A stretch of DNA of 64,000 bases, taken from the NCBI RefSeq assembly GCF_964355755.1, contig NC_092675.1:9065312-9129311 (forward strand), written 5' to 3'. Origin of the DNA: Antedon mediterranea. Its lineage: Eukaryota > Echinodermata > Crinoidea > Comatulida > Antedonidae. The stretch's first letter is position 1; each line of letters starts with the position of its first letter. Below, in pieces: positions 10,001-23,800 of this stretch. A program made the translations under genes and the position numbers. Below the pieces are notes generated by a model. The model worked only from the letters and a program-made list of their open reading frames with translations. It did not search any database and was not told where the DNA came from.

Positions 10001-13000
10001 AAATACAATATTAAAAAGGAAGAATTGCACAATGATACGTTAACAGAACACTACAGTTTCCTATCTTTTTACTGTTGTATTGTGTGTTTTTACTTTTGAA
10101 AGCATGCGTATTTTCACAGTAATTTCATAAAAAATTTAAATACATACTTGCTTTTGTTTGCAAGTTATCTTGTATCGACTGGGAGAGGAATACAAGTTGA
10201 ACTCATAGACAATTTCCATTTACACTAGCCAAAAAGAGGAGATGAACCCGAGTTGCGCCCATTTACTCTACATCAATCAACTCAGTGACTAATAATAACC
10301 TTTAGCAGCACGGTGTTCGACCACAGAAACTGTTTACACTTTGAGAAGATACACTGGAAAACATTCAACTTTGTTTTACCCCACATAGAGCACATCAGAG
10401 TGGTTTGATTTACACCAGTCAATAAAAACCACAACACCAGCGTTTAACTGCCCAGTATACTCGGCGGAGTTACATTGCTGTGGCGGTGATAGTGTAAAAG
10501 GGATATGGTGAGCAGTTGAGTTCTTTGGTCAAAATGTAACCACATACATTTTATTATGTCACATGCATTTATTTTCTATTTTGTTTTCACAGAGTAGAAG
10601 TCCTGATGTTTCTATAAAAGATGGAGAGCAAGAAAAACCAAGTAATTAATTAAAAATGTTAAATGTTTTACTATAGCTTTCTTTGTTACCAATAGCGATA
10701 TTAGATGAATGAAAACATTATATTTAGCTCAATCAATATTCTAGTTAAGCCAACTTTAAACATTAAACATTACGAACGTCAGATTAAAAACATTATTTTA
10801 TCTTCTTATTTATACAGAGTCCATGTGGTCATGGGTCAGAGGCCAAGCATTAAGGTATTGGATATTAACAACTTATTAACCTTTAGTATTTATTGTATCC
10901 TATTATTTTAGAGGGTTAGTTTCATAAATTGTTCAATGCCAGTGGTCACTAGTGTCTTCATTTTGATGATCTAAATATAGCTCAAAATCATACATTATGT
11001 TAATTTTTTATCATTAAAAACATTTTTTTTTAATATTCCTCATATTCTTGTTAATTTTGTTTAACGTAAGTTCCTGGCAACTATTTAGTGTACTTTTTTC
11101 TGGAAACTGTGAATTATGAAATAACCGAAAATCGATATGAAAAAATTTTAAGAAGTTAAACCACTTTTTAGGCTTGTTTATAATAATTATGTTTAGTTTA
11201 CACTTTACACTTTGTTTTATACTGTAGATCACTTCCATCAATTGCTTCTATTCCTCAATCACTATTAAAGGTTATTAGTTCTCGTCTAGCATGGCAAGTT
11301 GCTATTGATAGGTAGGCCTATGTTTTTCTTGGTTGTCTCCTATTGTAATCATACTTTACTAATTAAATAACTCTTAAGCTTTTTATAATAAAACACAAGA
11401 ACCTAACGCCTGAATTCTTAAATCAAACTTTAGTTCAAACCTCGACTTAAAAAAGGTCTAGTTCGAGCTATTCAAATTTGATTGATAAAAGAATTTTGCA
11501 GTTCAACTTAAGGAAATCGGGCTTTTAGTCGAGTTTCACACGTCTGGGTAACAAATGCTATAAATTGGCCAATGATAAGAGAGTATTTGAGGAGCAGACG
11601 GATTTTTTCACATTAATATCACTTTCCATTTTGTTACAACAAATCTTTTTACGCATCAGGAATATACATGAAAAAAATATAATCATTTATTATTGGAACA
11701 AGACCAGTATAAGTTTAAAAGTAAAGTACTTTTGATTAACAACAAACAAAAACTTCATAATGTGTGTAGAAACCTCTCGCCATTGTGGCGGAGGTAATAC
11801 ATAGGGGGCATTACACTTGGGTCATATGGTACTGTAATTTGTTTACTTACTACTGAATTGTATTTTTTAATCTGGTTCCTGCTCCATTGAGCTCCATGGC
11901 CCCTGGGTTTAGCAAGTGATAAACATTACAGTTATACTACTGAAAAATATTTTAAAAGCTTTTGTTGTATATTTTTGTTAAATAGTGTAGGTGAGATGCT
12001 AGCAGTATTGCAAGAAACATCAATTGAAATACATGTTGAGAGAGACAACTTTGCTGCAGTCAAAGGAAGAAGTACAGGTAAAAATTTAGCTACAGTACAG
12101 CTATTAATAACTGCTTCGTTCCCATACATAACCCTTTATAGCCTATGTGAGGGCATTGTCTTTTTATTGCGAACACACGCAATATTACGAGGGTTTGTCT
12201 TGCTATGCCTTCCCGACAGCTATCAAAGAGGATAATCCTAAGGAAGTAGGCACATCCTAAAGCCTTGCGGTTGATATTAAATATTAATAAAAATGCTTAT
12301 CTTTCCATTTTGTTCTACGAGTGTTTCTCTAACAAACTAGATTAGCCTAAGCTCCTAAGCTATAGGTGTCTGTTTTGGCTACTGCATTGTGTTAGATTAC
12401 GACCTCAAAGGTGTAGGGTGCGTGGTACTTTTTAATTGTTTATTTTTTTTTTACATTGAAGCTAGACTCTGGGCCTAGGCTAAATAAATATAACGGGTGT
12501 AACTGCTGTCCTCTTGATTCATTGATAACATTGGTGTTTACATTGTGATGGATAGTGTGTTGAAACAATGCCTCTCGTAGGATCGCATTAAAAAAATGTA
12601 TTTTTATCGTGATAAAAAAACAATGCATTTGTAGGTTCGCAATTTAAAACAATATATCTACCGCATAGCAACGAAGCTGGAACATTGCAGTAATTTTTTG
12701 CTGTACTGTACATAAAACTGTATAATGATATTATAGAATCTCAATGAAGAACGACTGTGTTTGGTTGATTACGATATTATGGATAGATTTAAACTTAGCA
12801 ATTATGGCAGTATAATCCCATACTTCAATTACAGTGCTAGCTATAGTCTAGTTTTTATTTATTTATTACACCTTTTTTTTCCTATTACTATATTGTTATT
12901 GTTTTTTGTCATCTGTTGAAATGTTGTATTTTTATAAAAAGTATTATTTTGTTTTTGTTTTCTAAACGATAATCACGGATTACCCCAAGGTCCTTAAAAT

Positions 13001-14849
13001 GCTTCAGCAAAACTTTTTGATTTAGATAAACATGTTTTGTTATAATCTTCACCAACAAGCTTTGATCTATCCACATTAGGCCAAGATCAACTAACCAACA
13101 CCTCATATCAAACTATTGATAATATGTAATATTTCCTAGTTCCCAAAGATACATACCCTCAATTCCGCAAGCTTGCTTGGAGTGCTGATTCTACATTTGT
13201 TGCCATGTCAACTAGCTACGGTCACATTATGGGCTTTGATCTTCTTGGAAACAAACTATTCACAATTGAGACGGTAAGGTTTAAGTTTTTGATGCAACTA
13301 CTTATTACTATACTTATTAATGTTTTGCCAGCTTAGTCTAAAAATAGTTTTCTGAATGAGCATATAAAATAATATTTCATTTTTTTTATGATAATCATTT
13401 TAAGATTAAACAATGTTTTTTTACTACAGTACAGTATGTACCTATAAATAAAATACTTTATTTCATATTGCTCATTTAGAAAATGTATTTCTACTAGGAT
13501 GGTCAATTAATTGATTGCAATGAAAGAATTTGAATTTGAACTAGGAATTAATTGGTACTCTCGATCAAGAGTCTGAATATCACTAAAAAGAGATTTTCAG
13601 TTGGTAATGTTTACAAATCAATTGTAATACTCATTTTAGGTTGCGGTTCCTGAAATTGTTGATCTTAGCCAGGCGTTATGTGCACTTGTATTTATTGACT
13701 GTAAAGATGATACACAATGGTTAGTACTATTATTTATAATGTTAAGCTCTGTCTACACTATCAAACTAATTTGACAAAAGAAATGTGCCCAAATATGGTA
13801 GTGATATGACATCATCATGTCCATTACATTTGTTTGTCACAGAAAGTTTGATGTGTAGACAGAGCTTTAGATGCAAGAATGATTACACCTTATAAAGACA
13901 ATCAACATTTGGTCATATACCAAAGTATTTAATGGAGTAGCATTATTTAATAAATAAATTGTTCTTTTCTGATCAATATTTAATTTATAACAATTTTCTT
14001 CCAGATTAAATACATTTTTATTTAATAAAGTGTAGGAGTAATTTCGGAAATTTAAAACATCAGGTTTTGTGTGAATTTGCTCAATGAAATGAATTCAAGG
14101 AAATTTACTCTATGTTTCAACAGGTCCACTGAATTGCTTGCAATTAACTATCAAGGAAGGCTTCAAAGTTACCTTATAAGGTAATTTCATGATTTATTTG
14201 TACTTTTTATATGTAATTGATATAGTTTAACATTTTACTTTATTACCTCCGCCAGGGAGGTTATGTAGTCGATCGCATGTGTGTCCGTCAGTTTGTTTGT
14301 TAGCAGGATTAATACTCAAAACTTATTGTCATATCTTTACCAAATTGAAAACACAGATAGATATGCTCAAGGACTACTCCATTTTGGGGGCAATCAGGAT
14401 CCCAATTCTGGAACACTACGAGAACCTGGTTACAAATTGTTACTTTTAGCTGAAACGGATATTATATATAGATATAGATATATATCTTGAATGTGTAATG
14501 ATTGAATTAATTTAATATATTCTATAGCTTTTAAAAGAATAGTAATTATTGGCTGTTCTTTTATTTTCATAATAAATGAGAATGTACGTTTCTGTTTACT
14601 ACCATCAGCATTACAGGAGACTATATCAAAAACTACAGCTACTCCTTCATCAGTGGATGTCCACAAGGAGTAGCCACGGCTACCTTTGATAAAAAGCACT
14701 CTCTACTAATCCTAGGAAGTTCAAACATACTTGAGACAGATACCAGGGAAGTATCGCAGGCTCAAGCACATGGTATCACGGCATGGAGAAAATTGTCAGG
14801 TCATCCGCATTTCCAAGCGTTAACCGATTTCACTACACAAATTAGTACT
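4039..14849 (+). CDS. NBAS: NBAS exons 1-9 (N-terminal WD40-like domain)
   Basis: Exons: 4039-4131, 10593-10641, 10818-10854, 11228-11311, 11986-12077, 13140-13273, 13640-13719, 14124-14180, 14609-14849 (residues 1-289). Family landmarks are RLAWQVAID in exon 4, GEMLAVLQETSIEI in exon 5, FRKLAWSADSTFVAMSTSYG (a WD-like blade) in exon 6, ELLAINYQGRLQSYLI in exons 7-8, and HGITAWRKLSGHPHFQ in exon 9. The first intron is 6.46 kb and packed with repeats. Exons 2 and 3 (49 and 37 nt) were chosen because both splice sites are good and the phases join exon 1 to exon 4; their sequence is poorly conserved, so an alternative here is possible. Confidence 0.88.
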
Positions 14850-17800
14850 GTAAGTAACTATTATTACCTCCGCCAAGGAGGTTATATTTTCACCCCTGTA
14901 TGTTTGTTTGTGTGTCTGTCTGTCAACAGCTTGGAGGCCACAGTTTGTATCCGATTCTCACCAAATTTGGCCACAATGATCTATGCCCCAAAAGCTCGGA
15001 CGAGTTCGAATTTGAGGGAAAAGGTCATAGGTCAAGGTCACAACTAACAAAAAACTATTTTACTGCCTAGAGACCACAGTTTTTATCCGATTCTCACCAA
15101 ACTTAGCCACAATGATCAATGACTCATCATACAATTGTGGTTAAATTTTGAAGGGTCACAAAAAAAACAGAAATAAAAAAATAAAAAAAACACAGCAGGC
15201 TTGAACCAGCGATCTCAAGTGTGATAGGCTGGATACATAACCATTACACCAACAACTTTGTAGTGTGCAGTTAGCCTATTTACACTTGCAACTAATAAAA
15301 AAAAAAATATATTATATATATATTTTCCGGGAACATTTTATGTAGGGGAATTTTACAGTAGGTGGAGGTTTGTACTCTCAGAGTACCCTCTAGTTGTGAC
15401 CTATGTTAATATTAAATGCCTTCTATATTCAAGTTTTACTAATTTGCTTTTAGCATGTTTTCCTGTCCATGTTCAGTTGCAGTGGAGTTGTTAATTATTA
15501 GTATTAATTATACATAAATGTATTTTTTTAGGCAAGAAGAATGTCTCTAGGTATGAAGAATGCAATGAGAACCTCTGGATTACTAGGAGGACAGACAAAA
15601 CAGGTATTACACAGCACATTTTGTTTGTTACAACTATGCATTTAATTACCTGCTTCAATCAAGTTCTTTTTGGTCTTTTAGCACTGAGAAATTATGAAAA
15701 AAAAAACTGCAAATTTACATAAAAAAAGGACAAATTTCAGTGCTTGGTACATACCCTCTAGTTATTAACAAATGATTCTTCTTTGTAGGATGGTATTTGT
15801 AAACTAAGTTTATCAGAAAATGAATCGGTTTTAGCAGCTTTACATTGGTCAGGTGCTCTGTCACTATGGCAACTACCATCTCTTAGACGAAAAATATATT
15901 GGCCAGTAGAGGAGCAGGTAAGAACGTTTTAAAATACAAAACCATATATACTTTGCCACCATCATCATCATTATCTTTTTTTTTTGTGGATATATAGACC
16001 CTATATAACATTTGGAAACATTTGTTTAACATTTTTTCCCAGATTGGCCCTTTTTAGACTACCTATAATTGGGATACTATTAACAAAATTGATAATTATG
16101 GGACATAAATTTGTATTAATAGATGTAGTTTATTCATGGACATGTTTAATCTGAGACAATGCTGCGGCCACACACGCCAATTGCCACATACATTGTGAAA
16201 TACCAACCTGTGTCGTACAAGTACGATGAGAAATTCTCTTCTAAACACGTAACGAAGTGAATTATTAAAAATAAGTTAGATCTCAATGTGTTGTCCATTA
16301 CTTAAAGCTTCAGAAATTAAAAAAATTAATAAATAAATTATTATTTAAATTTGAGATTTGATAATATTCACTAATTGTTTGTTTTAAATGAAATTGTGTT
16401 TAAACATTTGTCTTAGACTGAAAGCATCTCAAGAAGAGAGAGTACTTTTAGTAAAGGTAAGAACATTTTTAGGTTGCTCAGTATTTAAAAGTGTTTTGAT
16501 GAAATTGCTAGCTCTTGACAAATAATAAAATAAAACTTTTTACAACCTAATTCTGTTTCCTTAAAGCAAGTAAATATATTATACAGGTATTGACTGCTTA
16601 GTGGTTTTATAAGACAAGGATTTTGAATTACACAGAAAACATAAGTTGCAAGTCGTGTTTCCATTTATTTCTCACAATACTGAACACATTAAGCCGTCTG
16701 TTAATTCAAAGTAGTCCTTCTAATGCATGTTAACAGGATAAAGAACACAGGTAACTAAACTCCTTCACGGCAAACAACAGGCTATATACAGTGCGTGTTA
16801 GTGTTATTTAAATTAGGAGATCGTTCAACAATACAATACTACAGTTGCATTACGTAAATACATAGAATCACTAATAGGGATTCTTACATATATAATATTA
16901 ATATAATAATAAATATAATAATAAAGAATTTTTCTTGCAGAATCAGCTCGACAAGGTCTTTCAGATATCAACTTTTGGTCTAAATCTGTAAGATTATGAT
17001 TTTTTTTTAATACATAATTGTTACAAAATAAAAGAATACTAGTTATATTTTGGATTCACATTTCAAATAAATAATAACAAAAATGTCACTTCTTTATATC
17101 TACTTAAAGGCATTGATTTTAGCCTGGTGTAACGGCAATGTTACAATAACTTCTGCAAATAGTATGAATAACCTGATTGGTGAGTCTCATGAGTGGATGC
17201 ATCCTATGCCACAAGTCTTGCCAGCATTTAATGAAGCCTTTATTGCACTTGAGGTATAATTCTAGTTTTTCTGCAGATATTCATTTTAATGATTTGTTTC
17301 CAAAAACGGACGTTCCTTGTACTAGTTGATGTTCAGTTTCGGGTACAAAATGTATAATAAAAAGATTTCAACTATAATGACAGCAGTCTTTTAATGGCTG
17401 TTTATGGTTTTTTTTTTATCTTATCAAAAGTTACAGTCACAATAGAAGCAATTTTCTATTTCAACAACAAGTTTTGATACTGTTGTTAATATTCTTCATT
17501 GTAAAGTTGTTTTAATTTTAATGATGTTTAAAATATGGAATCACAGTGTGAAGCAGTGTCTGGTACCAAGAGACCACGAGATGACAGCCTATCTGGTAGG
17601 ATGGAGTTTGTAGCTGAAGAAGATGAAGCTGAAGATGATGAAGATGAGAATGTTGGTTACATCAAACGGGGTCTCAACCTGTCTAAAAGAGTAAGATAAC
17701 ATTTGTAGTAATAATGTTTATATAACCAGAGAGTTGTTAACAACTCCCTGATAACATTCACAAATATATTTCAAGATTTAAAAAAAATGTATTCTTCCTA

Positions 17801-20800
17801 CAAGAGGAATACAATTTTTTAACATTTAAAAATTTCTCATTGTCTCAACGTCTGAACATTAATTCTATGCTTAATCAAAATAATTAAACTTATTCTTTTT
17901 AAAATAAGGATGAAATAAATTGATTTTATATAATTATTTATTATTTTTGTATTTTTTAAATTTAGATGATGTATTTTGTAACTGAAAGTGAAAGATTTCA
18001 GCCACCAAGAAAAAAACCAAAGTAAGAAAGCAATAAAGTGCCATTTGTTTAAATGTATTTTGAACCTAATATACTGCCATGACATCAAAGAAGTTTAACT
18101 TCAAATTCTAAAACAGTTTGTCAATTTATTTTATTTACAGGTTAGTTACTAGAACCTATCGCCTTCTGCAACTTAAGAAAACAACTCCGGCTGAGTATTT
18201 TGCTAGAAAGGTTTGTTTTGTAATTATCATTACTATCTTCATAAATCTCGCACTCTGCTATGTGATCAACAACATTGTTTTCAACACAGTAACAATCCTC
18301 ATTAATGTGGTTTATCAATGACTGTTTTTTATATTGTCTTTGTTAAATCAACAAATAATGTTGATACATTTGTAGAAATTTCACTCTTCCCTAGTGTAAT
18401 TAAGTAAAACTTCAACGACAAGATCAGTCGATATGGTTGGCTGCTGCCAATACTAAACACTGTTTTAATATGGCGATCTGTAGATGGCCATGGCAGTTCA
18501 CAAAAGAGGAGGTTCCGTAGTTGATGTGACGTAACAACTTACGAAACATGGCTGCTGAGATTTATTTTTTGCCTTTTTTCAGTGTTTTTTTTTCACGTAC
18601 TATTCAGTTGTTTCGGAGGGGATACTTTAAATTACAAGACAAATTTAGTAGCGTTAATATATAGATACTGTGTATAAGGTGTAAAATTGATGTTTTTTTA
18701 TAGATTGAGAATGAAGAATATGGTGAAGCCTTGATCCTAGGCCGACGATATAACCTAGACACAGACAAGGTTTACCAACATCAGTGGAGGAACAATAGGG
18801 TCTCAAAGGCTTCTATCTATGATTACTTAGTAAGCAGTTTTTCAGATGTTTTAACATATATTAAAATATGTTCTCTTTTGTCTTTAAAACAACTAAATTT
18901 AAAGACTGATTTAAGACCCTATACGCAGTCCGGTTGGATACTTGCTTGATGTTTATCGGTCGTTTAACAATCTAAATACATTGTATGACCCTTTCTTTCC
19001 TTTCTTCTTTTTTAATTACTGTATAGCACACTTGCAGAACACCACTTATTACATCCGGCCATTTACAATATTACAGAGTCCCATTTAACATTACTCGTCT
19101 TCTACCCTTTAAAAAATCCTGGATCCAATTATAGACATTTTCAGAAATACCATAAGCTTCAACCTTCCTTAATAGTCTTATGTAAGGTACAGAATCGAAG
19201 GCCTTTTGAAGGTCCTAATAATCCACATCAATATCACGCTAAAAGTTTAGACCAATGTTCTACTGTATCTAATAATTGCGTTGTTGTTGATCTCCCAGAC
19301 CTAAAAAAATCATGTTCGGATAAATCAGTTTCGCATATTTTATTTGTTTTAAAATCAATTTTAATTTATATACAGATAGAACCCCTCCTTGAAATTCTTC
19401 CCATAAACCAAACGAAACGCAATAACAATATTTAGAGGAATCCCTATATTAAGTTTATACTAAATTTCATGTTTAACTTATTTCTGTTAAATTCTAGAAT
19501 AAAGTTCAAAAGCAATCATGGGTTCTGAAGGAGTGCATTACCAGAGTTCCTGACAATTTGGAAGCCGCAGAAGAGCTCTTGCACTATGGTTTAAGTCGCA
19601 CTAACATCACGACTTTGATAGACATGGATACCAAAGAATATCAAAGGTTTTGCTATCGATTATTTAATTTATTATTCCTTCTTGGAATACCATATTTAAA
19701 TCTTAAGTAAAAACAAAAAGTTACTACATCACCTTCTTTAAAATCATAGTATAATTTAATGTCCTATGTGACTTGTTATGACCCCATGAAGTTTAGCCAC
19801 AAAAAGGTGATGAAGTATAGTATTGCTTGAATCTTACATGAAGCATTCATTGTATTTGGTTGTTGACTGTCAGTACTATAAACTGTGCAGAACAGGTTAA
19901 GACTGAAAACATTTATTTATCTTTTACTTGACATACTGCAGTTTTCAAGAAGTTGATGAAAATAATGATGATTTGGATAACAGTAGTGACTCGATGGAAG
20001 AAAGAATTAAGAGAAAAGAAGAATGTTTACTTGAAAAGATTAATTTTTCCAAGTAAGTAAGATAACTAACAGCCCAACTTCCATCCTGTTTGTTTGTGGT
20101 ATTCTGTAAAAGTTAAGAAAAATATACAGTAGGGACCATCATTGGAACAGATCTAACGCCATTTTCACTGATTTACATGTATCTTAATAAAAGTTAATAA
20201 TATTATGAAAGACCCCACCCATCCATTACATTACTTATACAATTTAAATAGATCTGGAATTAGACTATGACCCCAAATGTCAATCTATGTAGAACTAGGA
20301 AGTCCTTTGTTGCATAAATAGCATTCATATGTATAATTCAAATGTTCTACGATAACTCTATACTGTAATTGTTTTTACAGAATTTTATCATTGGCCTATA
20401 GTATTTGTAGAATTTGATGTATTTTTCTTGTAGTTTTATTGTCTTTTATTGTCTTAATTATGCCAAGCAAAATGAATTGCAATTACTATTTTGATGTAAA
20501 GTGATTTCATACAGATTGAAATAATAATGTTTTTACTGTTATAGGTTAACTTTTGAACAACAAGATATTTGTCGTTGTCGCATCAAGCTGCTAGTGTATG
20601 TAGACCGCCTTAAAACGTATGAGGTAATAGATCAGCTTCTCTTTTTTTGCACATATTAGTTTTATAGTCAAAAGTAAGGCAAAAAAATGGGTTTGTTAAT
20701 TAAGTATTTTCAAAGCATGCATCATCTGGCTTTTAAATTGCTGTATCTGCTCCTACTTCTAAATAAATTATAATTGTTTCTATCAAAAGGCTATCCTCGG

Positions 20801-23800
20801 AGGGGGTGAAACAGCTCTCGGAAAATATGATAAGGATTTTTTTGCTGAGTTTCGAACGAAAAATATAGTACAAGCAGCATTGGACTATGCGCAAGTATGT
20901 TATCTAAGAATTTTGTTGTTAATGTTGATTGATATAATACAAAACACACCATACAAAATTCCTGGTTGTTGTGCGATTCTGAGAAAGAGGGTAGTACAAG
21001 TTAGTAATATTTTCAGTAATTTTAATGGTGATTGAAGTATACGTTGTGAAGAGGGTTTTTAGTGATTTTTTTTCTTATGATGTGGATTTAAATTGTGATT
21101 GTGGCTTTTAGGTAACATTTTATTTTTTTTTTTATTTAATTGGTCATATTTGTTTTACAATAATGTTTCTTTTTCTTGCAATTGCGCCTTTTCAGAATTC
21201 TGACTGTGAAGCATTGCATGTCCTCTTCACCTATCATGGCAGTGATCTTCTGCCGCATCGTTTACTTATTCTTGGTAGCATACCAGAGACTACACCCCCA
21301 CATGACTATCAAAGTCTGTTTCCAGTTATATGGTATACACTCTTAATTATTTTGTTTAACATGTGTGCCTGTGCCAAGGATATGGTTCAATGCATTTTAT
21401 AAAGTCATAAATTGAACAATGACCTTATCTGAATCAAATGCTTGCCCTACTACTACATAGCAAAGAAATTCTCATGTTGAACTTGAACCAAATAATCCCA
21501 CTCAAAGCACTGAGAATTCAGGACAGATACATCAGAGTAAAGCAAACAATCTGACTTACTTTCTCCCTGACACAAAGCTACTCTGTATTAGTTAAAATAA
21601 TGATGCTCTTTATGTAGGTGTGAAGCATAATTTGCCTATTGAACTACATTTTTTTATCTCTGTAAAGTGGAGAGAACAGAGCAGTAGAATGGGAGGAGTA
21701 CAATCATCGTGAAGAAGACTGGTCCGAGTCAAGTAGATGTCAGTCAATACTTAATCCTAGCCCAATAGATTATGGTGCATTTCTTTATGAAGAAAATGCA
21801 AATATGAAGAGGTTCAGATGTATTAGACCATCACATGATCTCCTGAGAGATTGGTATCTGTTGAGGTCACGAGAGATGGAAGAATTGTCTAGCCAGGTAG
21901 GATAGTGATCATAATCTTGGTTATAGCGTAGAAGAGGTTGAGCAATTTTAGGCGGTTACCCAATCTGATAATGGGAGTAGAATGGATTTTGTTTTTACTA
22001 AAACTGTACAGACTGTATATCTATAATTAGAAGGTTATGAGATATGTTCCTGAATGATAGTAAAATCATAATGGCTTTGGGATTACTCAACTAGCAATCA
22101 TGTTTCCAACTTATAGGAAGTACTGATGAAAAATATTAGAATGTAGAATTGTTTTTTTTATTTGATTCCAGGTGGACAATGCTCTTGATCTTCTAAACAT
22201 TGCGATAAGTGGTCAAATTAGGGTAAACATTTATGATTAAGATTTTTAAATGTTGTTTATTTTGAGTTACTAACAATATGAGTGTTTTAATTATTTTTAC
22301 CCTTTATGTCAACTACATTAAACAACAATATAATGATTAAAAGTAGCAAGCATTTTGTTCATGTTATTTCAGGGATTAGAACGAGTGTATGATGACCTGC
22401 AGACTTTATCGATGTTGGTATATGAATGCCAGACAAACACTGCACTGTCATTGTCTTATCTACAAAACATGTCAGATTTAGACAAGATAAAGCTTTTCAT
22501 GTCAAAGGTTGGAATTTTTTCTCTAAACTATGTATGCTGGTTAAATAAGTGACACCACATTTCTAAACTACAAAATAAATATTAAACTCGAATATATTGA
22601 TAATATTGAAATTTCATATTATTTCATGTAATATATTTATTTTCCAGTCAACTAATGATATGTTTGTCAAAAATTACCGCAAGTGGATTCTAAGTTTTGT
22701 AGACCAATGTGAAAAGCGTCAAAAAGGAAGACGAAATCAACTAACAAAAGAGTACCTGATAGACATTGCCAAAGTTAGTTTTTCCTAAATCACTTAAATC
22801 AACTAACAAAAGAGTACCTGATATACATGGCCAAAGTTAGTTTTTGCCAATCACTTAAATCAACTAACAAAAGAGTACTTGCTAGACATGGCCAAAGTTA
22901 GTTTTTGCCAATCACTTAAATCAACTAACAAAAGAGTACCTGATAGACATGGCCAAAGTTAGTTTCTGCCAATCACTTAAATCAACTAACAAAAGAGTAC
23001 CTGATAGACATGGCCAAAGTTAGTTTCTGCCAATCACTTAAATCAACTAACAAAAGAGTACCTGATAGACATGGCCAAAGTTAGTTTCTGCCAATCACTT
23101 AAATCAACTAACAAAAGAGTACCTGATAGACATGGCCAAAGTTAGTTTCTGCCAAATCACTTAAATCAATTAACAAAAGAGTACCTGATAGACATGGCCA
23201 AAGTTAGTTTCTGCCAAATCACTTAAATCAATTAACAAAAGAGTACCTGATAGACATGGCCAAAGTTAGTTTTTCCCAAATCACTTAAATTTTACATACG
23301 GGACAGACCAATAATTTAGGGGTTTTTAGATTTTATCACCTATTATAATTATTATAGAAACCGAGAAAGCAACAGCACTTCTCATTAACACAATACTATG
23401 TTTATTCTGCTTAAGTTTACGGACTTCTTTCTAATAAATAAAACTTGTTTGTTTCTAGGAGGATCTAACATTATGCAAATTGATTTTTGAAAATTCAAAA
23501 CCTGGGGTATGTAGAATTACATTGTTTAGTTAAAATGCAAGTATTCTGTAAACAAAAGATTTTACTATATTATTATTGTAGTGGAAGTCAGAAAGTGGTA
23601 ATATATTCTTTTTTTTTATTTTTCTAGGTTTCCAATCCAATTATCAGTGATTCAGCATTTTTGATAGAAGCAATTTTATGTACACTGTATGCTTGTGAAA
23701 GAACTGACCAGCTGAATATTGCCATACAGATTGCTCACTGTATACCCACCAAGCTAAAGTAAGCATGTTCAAGCCTAACTAAGGAGACATTTTAGAATGT

